Assembly (NCBI GenBank): GCA_031272245.1
Contig: JAISUE010000047.1
Span: 1-54,434 of the forward strand
Direction: 5' to 3'
From: Bacteroidales bacterium
GTDB taxonomy: Bacteria; Bacteroidota; Bacteroidia; Bacteroidales; P3
Length of the DNA stretch: 54,434 nucleotides
The notes beneath the pieces were generated by a model. It had not been told where the DNA came from. It was given only the letters and a program-made list of their open reading frames with translations, and ran no database searches. A program made the position numbers and the translations under genes. How positions within the stretch are numbered: position 1 is the first letter of the stretch; every line of letters begins with the position of its first letter. This document shows, in pieces, positions 42,537 through 51,157 of this stretch.

Positions 42537-43229
42537 ATGAAACTTCTAACCACTATTTACAATTTCACTTTACAGATTGAAAATGCTCTAATGCCCAAAA
42601 AATGTTTTGGCTGCAATACTAATCTAATTGCAGGAGAAAAAATTTTATGCCTTAAATGTTACTGTAAAATCTCCGCAAACCATGTAACTAATCAAAAAGC
42701 ATTAGAAGAAATATCAACTAATTTTCCCGTCAGTAATTTTAATATATTTATGAAATTTGAGCATGAAGCAGCCTCGCAACACCTTATACATCAATTAAAA
42801 TATCATGACAAAATTTTTATAGCAAAATATTTGGCTAAACTATGGGCAGAAAAACTTAAAAAAGAAGAATGGATTAAAGATATTGACTTCATTTTCCCTT
42901 TACCTCTGCATTGGATAAAAAAAATAAAACGTGGTTACAATCAAAGTGAAATTTTAGCAACAGAACTTGGAAAAGCATTAAACAAACCTGTTGTAACCAA
43001 AGGATGCTATAGAAAAAAATACACTAAATCACAAGCCATACATGCAAAAAACAGATGGACAAATATGCATAAAGCTTTTGCCGTGAGCAATCCGTCTGTT
43101 TTTCATAACAAACATGTTTTGATTGTTGATGATGTTATCACCACAGGCTCTTCCGTATTCAACTGCATGGAAGCAATATGCACAGCCAAACCTGCGGCAA
43201 TCAGTGTAGCTTGTTTGTCATCAGTGTAA
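42537..43229 (+). CDS. comF: ComF-family phosphoribosyltransferase-like protein
   Basis: A 230-residue protein. The N-terminal zinc-type Cys pairs CFGCNTN and CLKCYC (about 23-42) are followed by a phosphoribosyltransferase fold. Its motifs are FPLPLHWIKKIKRGYNQSEILATELG and the PRPP loop HVLIVDDVITTGSSV. ComF is needed for uptake of transforming DNA in naturally competent bacteria but is common in non-competent ones. Its last 9 bases overlap the 3' end of the convergent wecB gene. Confidence 0.88.
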   Translation: MKLLTTIYNFTLQIENALMPKKCFGCNTNLIAGEKILCLKCYCKISANHVTNQKALEEISTNFPVSNFNIFMKFEHEAASQHLIHQLKYHDKIFIAKYLAKLWAEKLKKEEWIKDIDFIFPLPLHWIKKIKRGYNQSEILATELGKALNKPVVTKGCYRKKYTKSQAIHAKNRWTNMHKAFAVSNPSVFHNKHVLIVDDVITTGSSVFNCMEAICTAKPAAISVACLSSV

Positions 43230-44354
43230 TTTATTTTTTATTTCGTTGCAAATAAACTCCGAAGCATTACCGTCTCCAAATATTTTAGGATAATTTTTCG
43301 GTGGATTGTTTATGTAATTCTGCACGGTAAAAACTATCTTTTCAAAATCCGCATCAGCTATTGCTGCATTTTTACTTTCAACTATTTCAACCCATTCCGT
43401 TTGTTCCCGTAAAATCACACATGGTTTTTCCAAATAATACGCTTCTTTTTGCACACCACCGGAATCGGTTATAATCACTTTTGCCAAAGATTCCAGCAAA
43501 GTCATTTGCAAAAAAGATACAGGTTCTATTATGTCTATATTATCGTTAGCCTCCAAAGATTTCAAATACACACTATCAAACATGGAATACAACATCTTTT
43601 TCGTACGCGGATGCAAAGGCAACACTATTTTTTCTTTTTGACTTATGTACATCAATGCATTGAAAATAGATTGCAACCTGTCTTTATTATCCGTATTGGT
43701 ATTGCGATGAATAGTACAAAGAATAAAATTATCACCATGCGTGTTGAGGTTTCCATACTTTTCTTTAGCTTTTTGCAAAAAAAATAAAGTATTATCCAAC
43801 ATTATATCTCCACTGTGATAAATATTTGGTTTGTTAGCAGTTGGTTGCAGATGCTGTTCGATTGAAAAACCCTCTCTAACCAAATTGTTATATCCTGCTG
43901 TTGTTGGAGAAAAAAGCAAAGTAGAAACATGATCGCACATTATACGGTTTATCTCTTCAGGCATCCGCTTATCAAATGACCGCAATCCTGCCTCAATATG
44001 AACAATAGGAATATGTATTTTGCTTGCCGCTATAGCTCCTGCAAGTGTGGAATTAGTGTCCCCATAAAGGACTATTGCCTGCGGCTCTTCCTGAAACAAC
44101 ACCCGCTCTATGCCATCAATCATTTTTGCTGTCTGCTTTGCGTGTGAATCACTCCCTACAGCCAGATTATATTTTGGAGAAGGAATGTTCAACTCATTAA
44201 AAAACACTTCCGACATATTATTGTCGTAATGTTGTCCTGTATGCACAATAACCTCATCTATTTCTTCCGCAAACTTATCTCTTATCTTTCGGCTCAATGC
44301 CGATGCCTTTATAATTTGTGGTCTTGCCCCGATAATCGTTAATATTTTAATCAT
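43221..44354 (-). CDS. wecB: UDP-N-acetylglucosamine 2-epimerase (non-hydrolysing)
   Basis: A 377-residue epimerase. The start at 44354 (MIKILTIIGARPQIIKASALS) is the family start; an earlier ATG lies within the promoter. Motifs: VIVHTGQHYDNNMS, LYGDTNST, IVHIEAGLRSFDKRMPEEINR, ILCTIHRNTNTDN and ITDSGGVQKEA. It converts UDP-GlcNAc to UDP-ManNAc for surface polysaccharide or teichuronic-type sugars. Transcribed alone, no other sugar-nucleotide gene adjoins it. Confidence 0.92.
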   Translation of the reverse strand: MIKILTIIGARPQIIKASALSRKIRDKFAEEIDEVIVHTGQHYDNNMSEVFFNELNIPSPKYNLAVGSDSHAKQTAKMIDGIERVLFQEEPQAIVLYGDTNSTLAGAIAASKIHIPIVHIEAGLRSFDKRMPEEINRIMCDHVSTLLFSPTTAGYNNLVREGFSIEQHLQPTANKPNIYHSGDIMLDNTLFFLQKAKEKYGNLNTHGDNFILCTIHRNTNTDNKDRLQSIFNALMYISQKEKIVLPLHPRTKKMLYSMFDSVYLKSLEANDNIDIIEPVSFLQMTLLESLAKVIITDSGGVQKEAYYLEKPCVILREQTEWVEIVESKNAAIADADFEKIVFTVQNYINNPPKNYPKIFGDGNASEFICNEIKNKLH

Positions 44355-44358
44355 TTGG

Positions 44359-44366
44359 CAAAAATA
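44359..44366 (-). promoter_or_regulatory. -7 promoter box of wecB, four bases from the ATG
   Basis: The minus strand reads TATTTTTG (plus strand CAAAAATA), matching TAnnTTTG. CCAA and the ATG follow, implying a leaderless mRNA. Confidence 0.55.
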
Positions 44367-44499
44367 AGTAAAAAAATACAAGTCTCAAAACCATTATTTA
44401 TCCAAACAATACAGGCATTTTTGTATCATTTAACAAAACATATTTCAAATAAATCAAAATCCAAATACCTTATATCAACATAATTATATGGCAAACAAT

Positions 44500-44541
44500 A
44501 ATTTACATACACAAATTACAAATTTACATCCCTCATTTATA
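44500..44541. repeat. Pair of 21-base units upstream of array R7
   Basis: Two 21-base units start at 44500 and 44521. Both begin AATTTACAT and agree at about 15 of 21 positions. They precede the GC-rich array by 37 bases. Confidence 0.45.
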
Positions 44542-44578
44542 AAAGTACAAATATGAAAAATAAACATATTTAAAACAA

Positions 44579-44727
44579 AATTTGCAGGGCATCCTTCTGA
44601 ATTTGCAGGGCATCCCGACGAATTTGCGGGATATCCTGACGAATTCGCGGGGAATCCTGATGAACTTGCGGGATATCCTGACGAATTTGCGGGGAATCCT
44701 TGCAAATTTGCAGGAAACCCCATGCTA
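44579..44727. repeat. GC-rich 21-base tandem repeat R7 (seven units)
   Basis: Seven units of exactly 21 bases start at 44581, 44602, 44623, 44644, 44665, 44686 and 44707. The typical unit is TTTGCGGGATATCC followed by TGACGAA. Units alternate between GGGATATCC and GGGGAATCC forms. The last unit (TTTGCAGGAAACCCCATGCTA) resembles the GTAGCCCCCATG form of array R3a. It lies between wecB and fabG, upstream of wecB. Confidence 0.9.
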
Positions 44728-44786
44728 CCCTAAATAAGCCTTATAATATCCATGGTTACAACATTAAAAACACAGATATAATCCAA

Positions 44787-45533
44787 TTAAGTATTCATAG
44801 CTCCGCAGACATTTATCACTTGCCCGCTTACATAACTACTCAAGTCAGAACCTAAAAATACACATACTTTTGCGACTTCTTCAGGTAATCCTCCACGCCG
44901 CAAAGGTATTTTCTTTTCCCAATCCTTACGAACTTCATCACTTAATTTAGCAGTCATATCCGTAATAATGAAACCAGGAGCTATAGCATTGCATCGTATG
45001 TTACGAGAACCTAATTCCTGTGCTATACTTTTTGTAAATCCTATTATGCCCGCTTTTGATGCAGAATAATTAGCCTGTCCCGCATTGCCGCTAACGCCAA
45101 CAACAGAACTCATATTTATAATAGAACCGCTTTTTTGTTTAAGGAATACTTTTTGAGCTGCATGCGTAAGATTGAAAATGCTCTTTAAATTAATATTTAT
45201 GACTAAATCCCAATCCTGTTCGCTCATTCTCATTAGAAGATTATCTCGCGTTATTCCTGCATTATTAACAAGAATATCTATTGTGCCAAATTCGGCAACT
45301 ACCTCATTTATCAATTTTTCACTATCTTCAAACGATGCTGCATTAGATTCATAACCAACAGCTTTTATTCCCGTTTGATTCAATTCATTTTCCAAAGCAA
45401 TCATATTATCATCACGTCTTACATCGGTAAATGCAATATTGCACCCTTGCTTTGCAAATTCTAATGCTATTGCTTTACCGATACCTCTTGAAGCACCGGT
45501 AATAATAGCCGTTTTTCCTTTTAACAGTTCCAT
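44787..45533 (-). CDS. fabG: 3-oxoacyl-[ACP] reductase
   Basis: A 248-residue short-chain dehydrogenase. Motifs: the NAD(P)-binding GASRGIGKAIA (13-23), NNAGIT, MSSVVGVSGNAGQANYSASKAGIIG with the catalytic Ser, Tyr-x3-Lys, and the C-terminal GLPEEVAKVCVFLGSDLSSYVSGQVINVCGAMNT. It performs the first reduction step in fatty acid elongation with NADPH. Length and the GNAGQANYSASK block favour FabG over other SDRs. Confidence 0.92.
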   Translation of the reverse strand: MELLKGKTAIITGASRGIGKAIALEFAKQGCNIAFTDVRRDDNMIALENELNQTGIKAVGYESNAASFEDSEKLINEVVAEFGTIDILVNNAGITRDNLLMRMSEQDWDLVININLKSIFNLTHAAQKVFLKQKSGSIINMSSVVGVSGNAGQANYSASKAGIIGFTKSIAQELGSRNIRCNAIAPGFIITDMTAKLSDEVRKDWEKKIPLRRGGLPEEVAKVCVFLGSDLSSYVSGQVINVCGAMNT

Positions 45534-45555
45534 ATCTTTTTTCTTTTTGTAGCAG

Positions 45556-45563
45556 CAAAAATA
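45556..45563 (-). promoter_or_regulatory. -7 promoter box of fabG
   Basis: The minus strand reads TATTTTTG (plus strand CAAAAATA), matching TAnnTTTG, 22 bases from the ATG. Confidence 0.65.
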
Positions 45564-45644
45564 ATAAAATATTTTATGTTTGTTTTAAAATATACGAAAA
45601 ACTTGTTTTGGAAAACTAATTCTTTACATTTACAAAAAATATAG

Positions 45645-45652
45645 TAAGTTTG
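45645..45652 (+). promoter_or_regulatory. -7 promoter box of the flavin reductase gene
   Basis: TAAGTTTG matches TAnnTTTG, 56 bases before the ATG. Confidence 0.55.
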
Positions 45653-45708
45653 TAATAGTAAAACAAAGGAATATTTCCTTAAATTGGTTGAACCTAATTT
45701 TATTTAAA

Positions 45709-46296
45709 ATGAGAAAAGTAACATTATTTATTGTAATTGCAGGCTTTTTAATTACGGCTTGCACAAAAAAACAGGAAAAAGAAATGAAAGAATTTCAAAA
45801 AGTGTCCATTGAGGACATAAATGTAAGTGCAGCAAAACTTATTGGCAAGGACTGGATGCTAATTACGGCAGGGAAAGATACTGCTTCTTTTAATACAATG
45901 ACGGCAAGTTGGGGTTGTCTTGGTTATTTATGGGAAAAACCTGTGGCAATAGTTTATATTCGTCCGCAACGTTATACAAAAGAGTTTGTAGATAATAACA
46001 ATATATTTACTCTTTCGTTCTTTGATACTACCTATCGTAATGCTTTGACAATCTGCGGTACTAAATCGGGCAGGGACACAGACAAGGTAGCAGAAGCAGG
46101 TATCACCCCTTACAATACTCCCGCAGGCAGTGTTGCTTTTGAACAGGCAAATATGGTAATGGAATGTAAAAAATTATACGCAATGCCTTTTAATCCTGAA
46201 TTTTTTATTGACACAAACATCATCTCACATATCTATCCGGACAATGATTTTCATACGATTTACATTGCTGAAATAATAAATGTTTATCGCAAATAA
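45709..46296 (+). CDS. Flavin reductase-like lipoprotein
   Basis: About 195 residues. The start at 45709 (MRKVTLFIVIAGFLITAC) gives a lipoprotein signal, which is unusual for this otherwise cytoplasmic fold. The rest is a flavin reductase-like/FMN-binding split barrel: ISAAKLIGKDWMLITAG-type start, FNTMTASWGCLGYLWEKPVAIVYIRPQRYTKEFVDNNNIFTLSFFD, then ...IYIAEIINVY. It should bind FMN at the periplasmic side. The electron source is unknown. Confidence 0.8.
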   Translation: MRKVTLFIVIAGFLITACTKKQEKEMKEFQKVSIEDINVSAAKLIGKDWMLITAGKDTASFNTMTASWGCLGYLWEKPVAIVYIRPQRYTKEFVDNNNIFTLSFFDTTYRNALTICGTKSGRDTDKVAEAGITPYNTPAGSVAFEQANMVMECKKLYAMPFNPEFFIDTNIISHIYPDNDFHTIYIAEIINVYRK

Positions 46297-46368
46297 CTAA
46301 CAGAATATCTGCTTGTCAAATTTTTGTTATGTTTTGTGATTTTAATACTAATACGGTATACTAATTCA

Positions 46369-46977
46369 ATGAAATATATAGTATTTATATTACTGATTTC
46401 GTTGAATATCTTGTTCTGTTCCTGCATAAGAGTAAATCCTCAATATGCAGGAATAGAAGGGATTGATACTAAATATACATTAAATGAAATAAACTTTTCA
46501 CAAAACGAAGTGTATATGAAAGACAGTATCACTTTACTTTACAGGATGGACAAAAAAGTATTGCAAAGTATTGTTTCTCATTCGCAAAAGCAATTTTTCC
46601 TTTTATATTGTTTTGATTTGTTTTGTTCAAGTGAAGAATGCCGTTATTATGATACTGTTTTACAGCAATTTTACGAAGACAAAGATGTTGCTTTGGTGCT
46701 TTTTACGGCGGATAATCCCTTAAACAAAATTTCAATAGAAAAAGCTCTTGAATTTTATCGCTATCCTGTCTTTATGCTTGACTGCTATCGTTATGGAAAT
46801 GAGCGGAATTTACCACCTGAAATAAGATTTATGTCCTTTCTTTCGGAAATTTGCCCGCAAACATCTCTTAATACATCGGTCAATTCTTTCATTTTACTTG
46901 ACGGAAACCTGCAAACGCTGTTGGAAGGGCAATATAACAGCGAAACCAAACAAAAAATAATGAATTTGATACAATGA
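46369..46977 (+). CDS. Lipoprotein with thioredoxin-like outline, paralogue 1
   Basis: A 202-residue lipoprotein. The start at 46369 (MKYIVFILLISLNILFCSC) gives a lipobox; an upstream frame start would bury it. The middle follows a thioredoxin-like order (SQKQFFLLYCFDLFCSSEEC, DVALVLFTADNP, YPVFMLDCYRYG), and the end reads NSFILLDGNLQTLLEGQY. It shares these blocks with the next gene and overlaps it by 4 bases (ATGA). There is no CxxC, so classical redox activity is doubtful. Function unknown. Confidence 0.6.
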   Translation: MKYIVFILLISLNILFCSCIRVNPQYAGIEGIDTKYTLNEINFSQNEVYMKDSITLLYRMDKKVLQSIVSHSQKQFFLLYCFDLFCSSEECRYYDTVLQQFYEDKDVALVLFTADNPLNKISIEKALEFYRYPVFMLDCYRYGNERNLPPEIRFMSFLSEICPQTSLNTSVNSFILLDGNLQTLLEGQYNSETKQKIMNLIQ

Positions 46978-47597
46978 AAAAGTTTTTGTTTAATTGCATT
47001 TTATTCTCTCTTTGTTTCGTTTCATGCAAATTTATGCCTGAAATTGAAATAGTTGCATACAAGGATATGACTCCAAAACTTGAAAAACAGTTGAAGGAAT
47101 ATAAACTTGCCGAAGTAAAAAAGGCATTGAATAATGATAATTTTTTGAATGAACCGGACAAAACGCCACAAATCTATCGTTTGGATTCACTTTCGCTGAC
47201 ACAAATTGCCGAAAAAGTGCCACAAAGCCTTATTTTATTAGTTACTTACAATTATTGGTGTGTTGCTTCTACCGAATTGTTTGACAGCATTATAAATATG
47301 ATAGACAGAAATAAAGTTGCATTGATTTTAATCTCCACTGACGACTGGTCATTCAAAGAAAAAACGCAACAATACCTGACTCTTAAAAACTATTTCACCC
47401 CTTCATTTATGTTAGATATTGAAAAATATGGTTGCGGATTAAATTTCAATCAAAAGTTCCTTAATTTCAGCAAGAAAATGTTTCCAAGTATTGTGTTAAA
47501 ACAAGGCTTAAACACTTATATTCTTTTGGATAAAAACCTGAAAATTATTTCTTACGGTAATATTGCCGAATTACACTTTATAAAAACAGCAAATTAA
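46974..47597 (+). CDS. Lipoprotein with thioredoxin-like outline, paralogue 2
   Basis: A 207-residue lipoprotein (signal MKKFLFNCILFSLCFVSC). It parallels the preceding gene block by block: QSLILLVTYNYWCVASTELF, KVALILISTDDW, TPSFMLDIEKYG and NTYILLDKNLKIISYGN. The single Cys in NYWC replaces the pair seen in paralogue 1. The ATGA overlap implies coupled translation, so both proteins are probably made together and may form a pair. Function unknown. Confidence 0.6.
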   Translation: MKKFLFNCILFSLCFVSCKFMPEIEIVAYKDMTPKLEKQLKEYKLAEVKKALNNDNFLNEPDKTPQIYRLDSLSLTQIAEKVPQSLILLVTYNYWCVASTELFDSIINMIDRNKVALILISTDDWSFKEKTQQYLTLKNYFTPSFMLDIEKYGCGLNFNQKFLNFSKKMFPSIVLKQGLNTYILLDKNLKIISYGNIAELHFIKTAN

Positions 47598-47644
47598 GAA
47601 TACAAGTATTTGATAACTATCGCAAAACAAATTTCAATAATAAT

Positions 47645-47709
47645 AAAATGTTGATTTCATCAAAAATAAGTTTGACATTATAATTATAAAATCAAGACTT
47701 TTAAATTTA
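47645..47709. repeat. Weak 21-base-like A-tract array R8
   Basis: A-tracts start at 47645 (AAAATGTTGATTT), 47662 and 47688 (AAAATCAAGACTTTT); the 43-base distance between the first and last is close to two 21-base units. The last closely resembles array R5. The spacing is irregular, so the call is weak. Confidence 0.3.
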
Positions 47710-47797
47710 AAACAAAACAATAATTTTATTTTTCTTAATCTTTTTTTTCTCATTTGATGATAGGTAAGTAAATAGTTTTTAAGATAATATAATTATA

Positions 47798-47805
47798 TAT
47801 TTTTG
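47798..47805 (+). promoter_or_regulatory. -7 promoter box of uvrC
   Basis: TATTTTTG matches TAnnTTTG. A second box, TAGTTTTG, follows at 47806-47813, 28 bases before the ATG. Confidence 0.6.
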
Positions 47806-47841
47806 TAGTTTTGTAATCAATTAAGCACATCTAAAATTAAA

Positions 47842-49671
47842 ATGCAGGAGACAAAACCTTACGATAAAATCAGTATAAAACTGGAAACCCTCCCAACAAA
47901 ACCCGGCGTGTATCAGTTTTTAGATAAAAACAACTCAATTATATACGTTGGTAAAGCAAAAAATCTTAAAAGCCGCGTGAAATCATATTTTACTCACAAA
48001 AATTCTCATTCCGACAAAACCAGAGTTATGGTAAAGCATATTTGCGATATAAAACTTGTGGTTGTAAATAATGAAACGGAAGCCCTGCTATTAGAAGCCA
48101 ACATGATAAAAAATTTGAAACCTCGTTACAATATTCTAATGAGGGACGACAAAAAATATCCATACCTTAAAATTACAAAAGAACCATTTCCGAGAATTGA
48201 AAAAGTGAGAACTGTACAAAAAGATAACGGAATTTATTTTGGTCCCTTTCCAAAAGGTTCTATTATAGTAGAAATTATGCAAATTGTGCGTCATCTATTT
48301 AAATATCGTTCCTGTCATCTTCCATTGAATGTAGAGGATATTAAGAAAGGTAAATATAAAGCTTGTTTGGATGTGCAAATAAATTTATGTGATGCTCCAT
48401 GTATTGGAAATCAATCGCAAAAGGATTATAACGACATATTTGAAAAAATTCAACAAATACTTAATGGAAATTTTCAACAAATTATAAATTCAATGACTGA
48501 AGAAATGTTTCAAGCTGTCAAAGAATTGCGATTTGAGGACGCACATGTCTTAAAAGAAAAAATAAAAGTACTTGAAAATTATAAAAATAAAACTGCTGTT
48601 GTTTCTAATAAAATTCATAATGTAGAAGTATATTCCTATATTGAGGACGAAGAAAAAATTTATTTCAATGCTATGAAAGTTGTAAATGGCTGTATAATTT
48701 CTTCTTATAGTGCAGAAGTTATTGGAAAAGCCGGCGAAAGTTGTGAGGATATTTTCCGCCTTGCAATCATTCAAACCAGAAATAAATTTCATTTTAATTC
48801 CGATAAAATTGTTGTTCCCCAAAAACTTGATTTACCTAAAGAATATGTACGGCAAATTATACCAAAATCTTCTCCTGTGTATAGCGGCGAATATGTGAAA
48901 CTTCTGGAACTTTCTTATCATAATGCAATGTTTGAAAAAAGCGACAGAATTAAACGTGCTACCCTCGTAGATCCTGATAGGTGGAATATGAAAGTAGTTG
49001 AACAAATGCAGAAAGATTTGCATTTGCCTCTATTGCCAAAACACATAGAATGTTTTGATAATTCAAACATACAGGGCAATTTTCCTGTTGCATCCTGTGT
49101 TGTATTTCGCAACTGCAAACCTTCAACTGCCGAATATAGACATTTTAATATTAAGTCAGTGGATGGACCTGACGATTTTGCATCAATGAAAGAAATAATA
49201 TATCGGCGGTATTCACGGTTGCAACGTGAAGAAAAGCCATTACCCGACTTAATTGTCGTAGATGGAGGAAAAGGTCAGTTACATGCCGCAGTTGAAAGCC
49301 TTACAAATTTGGGACTTATGAATAAAATTTCTATTATAGGTATTGCCAAACGGCTAGAGGAAATATTTTATCCTGACGATCCATACCCTCTTTGTTTGGA
49401 TAAACGTAGTACAACTTTAAAAGTCATCCAGCATATTAGAGATGAAGCTCACCGCTTTGGAATCTCTTTCCACAGAAATAAACGTTCCAAAGCTACAATT
49501 AGAACACAACTTACAGACATCAAAGGTATAGGAAATAATACAGCTCAAAAATTACTCTTAAAATTTGCTTCGGTTCAAAGAATAAAAACAGCCACTCTTG
49601 CAGAACTCGAAGAATGTGTTGGAAAATCAAAAGCTGCAATAATTTTTCGTCATTTCAATCAACAAACATAG
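47842..49671 (+). CDS. uvrC: Excinuclease ABC subunit C
   Basis: A 609-residue repair nuclease. The GIY-YIG nuclease is at about 15-95 (LPTKPGVYQFLDKNNSIIYVGKAKNLKSRVKSYF) and makes the 3' incision. The UVR motif lies near residue 205-240 (EEMFQAVKELRFEDAHVLKEKIKVL). The RNase H-like endonuclease with PDLIVVDGGKGQL makes the 5' incision. A C-terminal helix-hairpin-helix (IKGIGNNTAQKLLLKF) binds DNA. It acts with UvrAB in nucleotide excision repair. Confidence 0.95.
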   Translation: MQETKPYDKISIKLETLPTKPGVYQFLDKNNSIIYVGKAKNLKSRVKSYFTHKNSHSDKTRVMVKHICDIKLVVVNNETEALLLEANMIKNLKPRYNILMRDDKKYPYLKITKEPFPRIEKVRTVQKDNGIYFGPFPKGSIIVEIMQIVRHLFKYRSCHLPLNVEDIKKGKYKACLDVQINLCDAPCIGNQSQKDYNDIFEKIQQILNGNFQQIINSMTEEMFQAVKELRFEDAHVLKEKIKVLENYKNKTAVVSNKIHNVEVYSYIEDEEKIYFNAMKVVNGCIISSYSAEVIGKAGESCEDIFRLAIIQTRNKFHFNSDKIVVPQKLDLPKEYVRQIIPKSSPVYSGEYVKLLELSYHNAMFEKSDRIKRATLVDPDRWNMKVVEQMQKDLHLPLLPKHIECFDNSNIQGNFPVASCVVFRNCKPSTAEYRHFNIKSVDGPDDFASMKEIIYRRYSRLQREEKPLPDLIVVDGGKGQLHAAVESLTNLGLMNKISIIGIAKRLEEIFYPDDPYPLCLDKRSTTLKVIQHIRDEAHRFGISFHRNKRSKATIRTQLTDIKGIGNNTAQKLLLKFASVQRIKTATLAELEECVGKSKAAIIFRHFNQQT

Positions 49672-49705
49672 AATAGATATAATTGGAATTGAAAATATTA
49701 TTTCA

Positions 49706-51037
49706 TTATTTTTCAGGCAATGCTTCAGCAATTAAATCAAATTCCAAAGCATCTATGATTTTAGCCAAAATAAATGAACCAACCGTCAAACAAGCGTTAG
49801 ATGTTTTTGATTTGTACATTAAAACTTCGTTATCAACTTCTGGACTGTCAAATTCTGTCCTCCCAACAAAATAATCCAACTCCTCTCTATCTATAAGTAC
49901 AGTAAAAACTTTTCCAATCTTTGCCTGATTTTTTTCGTATGAAATTGCTTGTTGAATTTTTGTTATAGCATTCAAACGCCGTTCTTTCTCCATTTCGCTA
50001 ACTGAATCCTCTAAAAGATACGCTTCTGTCCCTTCTTGTGGAGAATATTTAAAAGCTCCCATTCTATCAAATTTCATTTCTTTGACAAATGTTTTCAATT
50101 CATCAAACTGTTGTTTAGTTTCTCCACAATATCCTACTATAAATGTTGTTCTAAATGCTATTTCCGGAATTAATATCCTTATTTTTTCAACCAATTTCAA
50201 AGTATTTTCACCTGTTATCTGGCGTTTCATTGACCGGAGAATAGATGAATTTATATGTTGCAACGGCATGTCTATATATCTGCAAAGTTTTTTTTCCGTT
50301 TTCATCAAATCTATGATTTCCATCGGAAACTGATTAGGATAAGTATATTGCAAACGTATCCACATCAAATCTTTTATCTTTGCAAGTTCTTTTATAAGAT
50401 TGGTCAAAGCCCGCTTTCCATATAGATCCACCCCATAATATGTTGTGTCCTGAGCAATTAAAATTATTTCTTTCACACCCTGTTTTACCAGCACTTCTGT
50501 TTCTTGAACCAGTTCTTCAATTTTTCGTGATATATTTTTGCCTCTAATTATGGGTATTGCACAAAAAGAACAATGTCTATCGCAGCCTTCTGATATTTTC
50601 AAATAAGCGTAATGTTTTGGTGTACTTAAAAATCTTCTCTCTTCAAATATTTGGTAGGTTAAATTGGCGACTGCTAATGTTTTTTGTAGATATTCTGTGA
50701 TTTCTTTCCATTGTGCTGTTCCAAAATAAGCATCAACTTCAATGATTTCTTTTTGAAGTTCATTTCTATATCTGTTAATTAAACACCCACAGACTATAAT
50801 TCGTTGTACGTTCCCCTGTTTTTTCTGCTCGCAAATTGAGAGAATAGTATCAATGGCTTCTTCTTTAGCAGCATCTATAAAACCGCAAGTGTTAATTATT
50901 ACAGCATAAAAGCCAGTTTTTTTTTCATTATCAAATTCTATTTTAAATCCAGCCTTTTGCAAACTACCTGCAAGAAATTCTGAATCAACAAGATTTTTTG
51001 AACAACCTAATGTTATAATATTTATTTTTAAAGACAT
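49706..51037 (-). CDS. rimO: Ribosomal protein S12 methylthiotransferase
   Basis: A 443-residue radical SAM enzyme. The N-terminal MTTase domain supplies one Fe-S cluster (LGCSKNLVDSE, NTCGFIDAAKEE, VVCGC-like VCGCL). The radical SAM motif CDRHCSFCAIPIIRG (about 145-160) supplies the second. A TRAM-type domain ends the protein. LGCSKNLVDSE and the length favour RimO over MiaB. It adds a methylthio group to an Asp of S12. Confidence 0.92.
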   Translation of the reverse strand: MSLKINIITLGCSKNLVDSEFLAGSLQKAGFKIEFDNEKKTGFYAVIINTCGFIDAAKEEAIDTILSICEQKKQGNVQRIIVCGCLINRYRNELQKEIIEVDAYFGTAQWKEITEYLQKTLAVANLTYQIFEERRFLSTPKHYAYLKISEGCDRHCSFCAIPIIRGKNISRKIEELVQETEVLVKQGVKEIILIAQDTTYYGVDLYGKRALTNLIKELAKIKDLMWIRLQYTYPNQFPMEIIDLMKTEKKLCRYIDMPLQHINSSILRSMKRQITGENTLKLVEKIRILIPEIAFRTTFIVGYCGETKQQFDELKTFVKEMKFDRMGAFKYSPQEGTEAYLLEDSVSEMEKERRLNAITKIQQAISYEKNQAKIGKVFTVLIDREELDYFVGRTEFDSPEVDNEVLMYKSKTSNACLTVGSFILAKIIDALEFDLIAEALPEK

Positions 51038-51060
51038 CTTATTAATATAGTTTAAGGCTG

Positions 51061-51068
51061 CAAAAATA
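51061..51068 (-). promoter_or_regulatory. -7 promoter box of rimO
   Basis: The minus strand reads TATTTTTG (plus strand CAAAAATA), matching TAnnTTTG, 23 bases from the ATG. Confidence 0.6.
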
Positions 51069-51121
51069 TAGAAAAATTTTTCTCTGTCTATTCAATATGC
51101 TGTTAAACAAAATGAAAATAC

Positions 51122-51129
51122 TATTTTTG
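51122..51129 (+). promoter_or_regulatory. -7 promoter box of rdgB
   Basis: TATTTTTG matches TAnnTTTG, 28 bases before the ATG. Confidence 0.7.
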
Positions 51130-51157
51130 CAGCCATAATTTTAATTTTACGGTTATA

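Noticed and set aside
44484-44723. Minus-strand frame of 79 codons with repeated GFPANSSGYPANSSG-like peptides
   Set aside because: Produced by the R7 tandem repeat; no convincing start signal or recognisable protein. Cannot be fully excluded.
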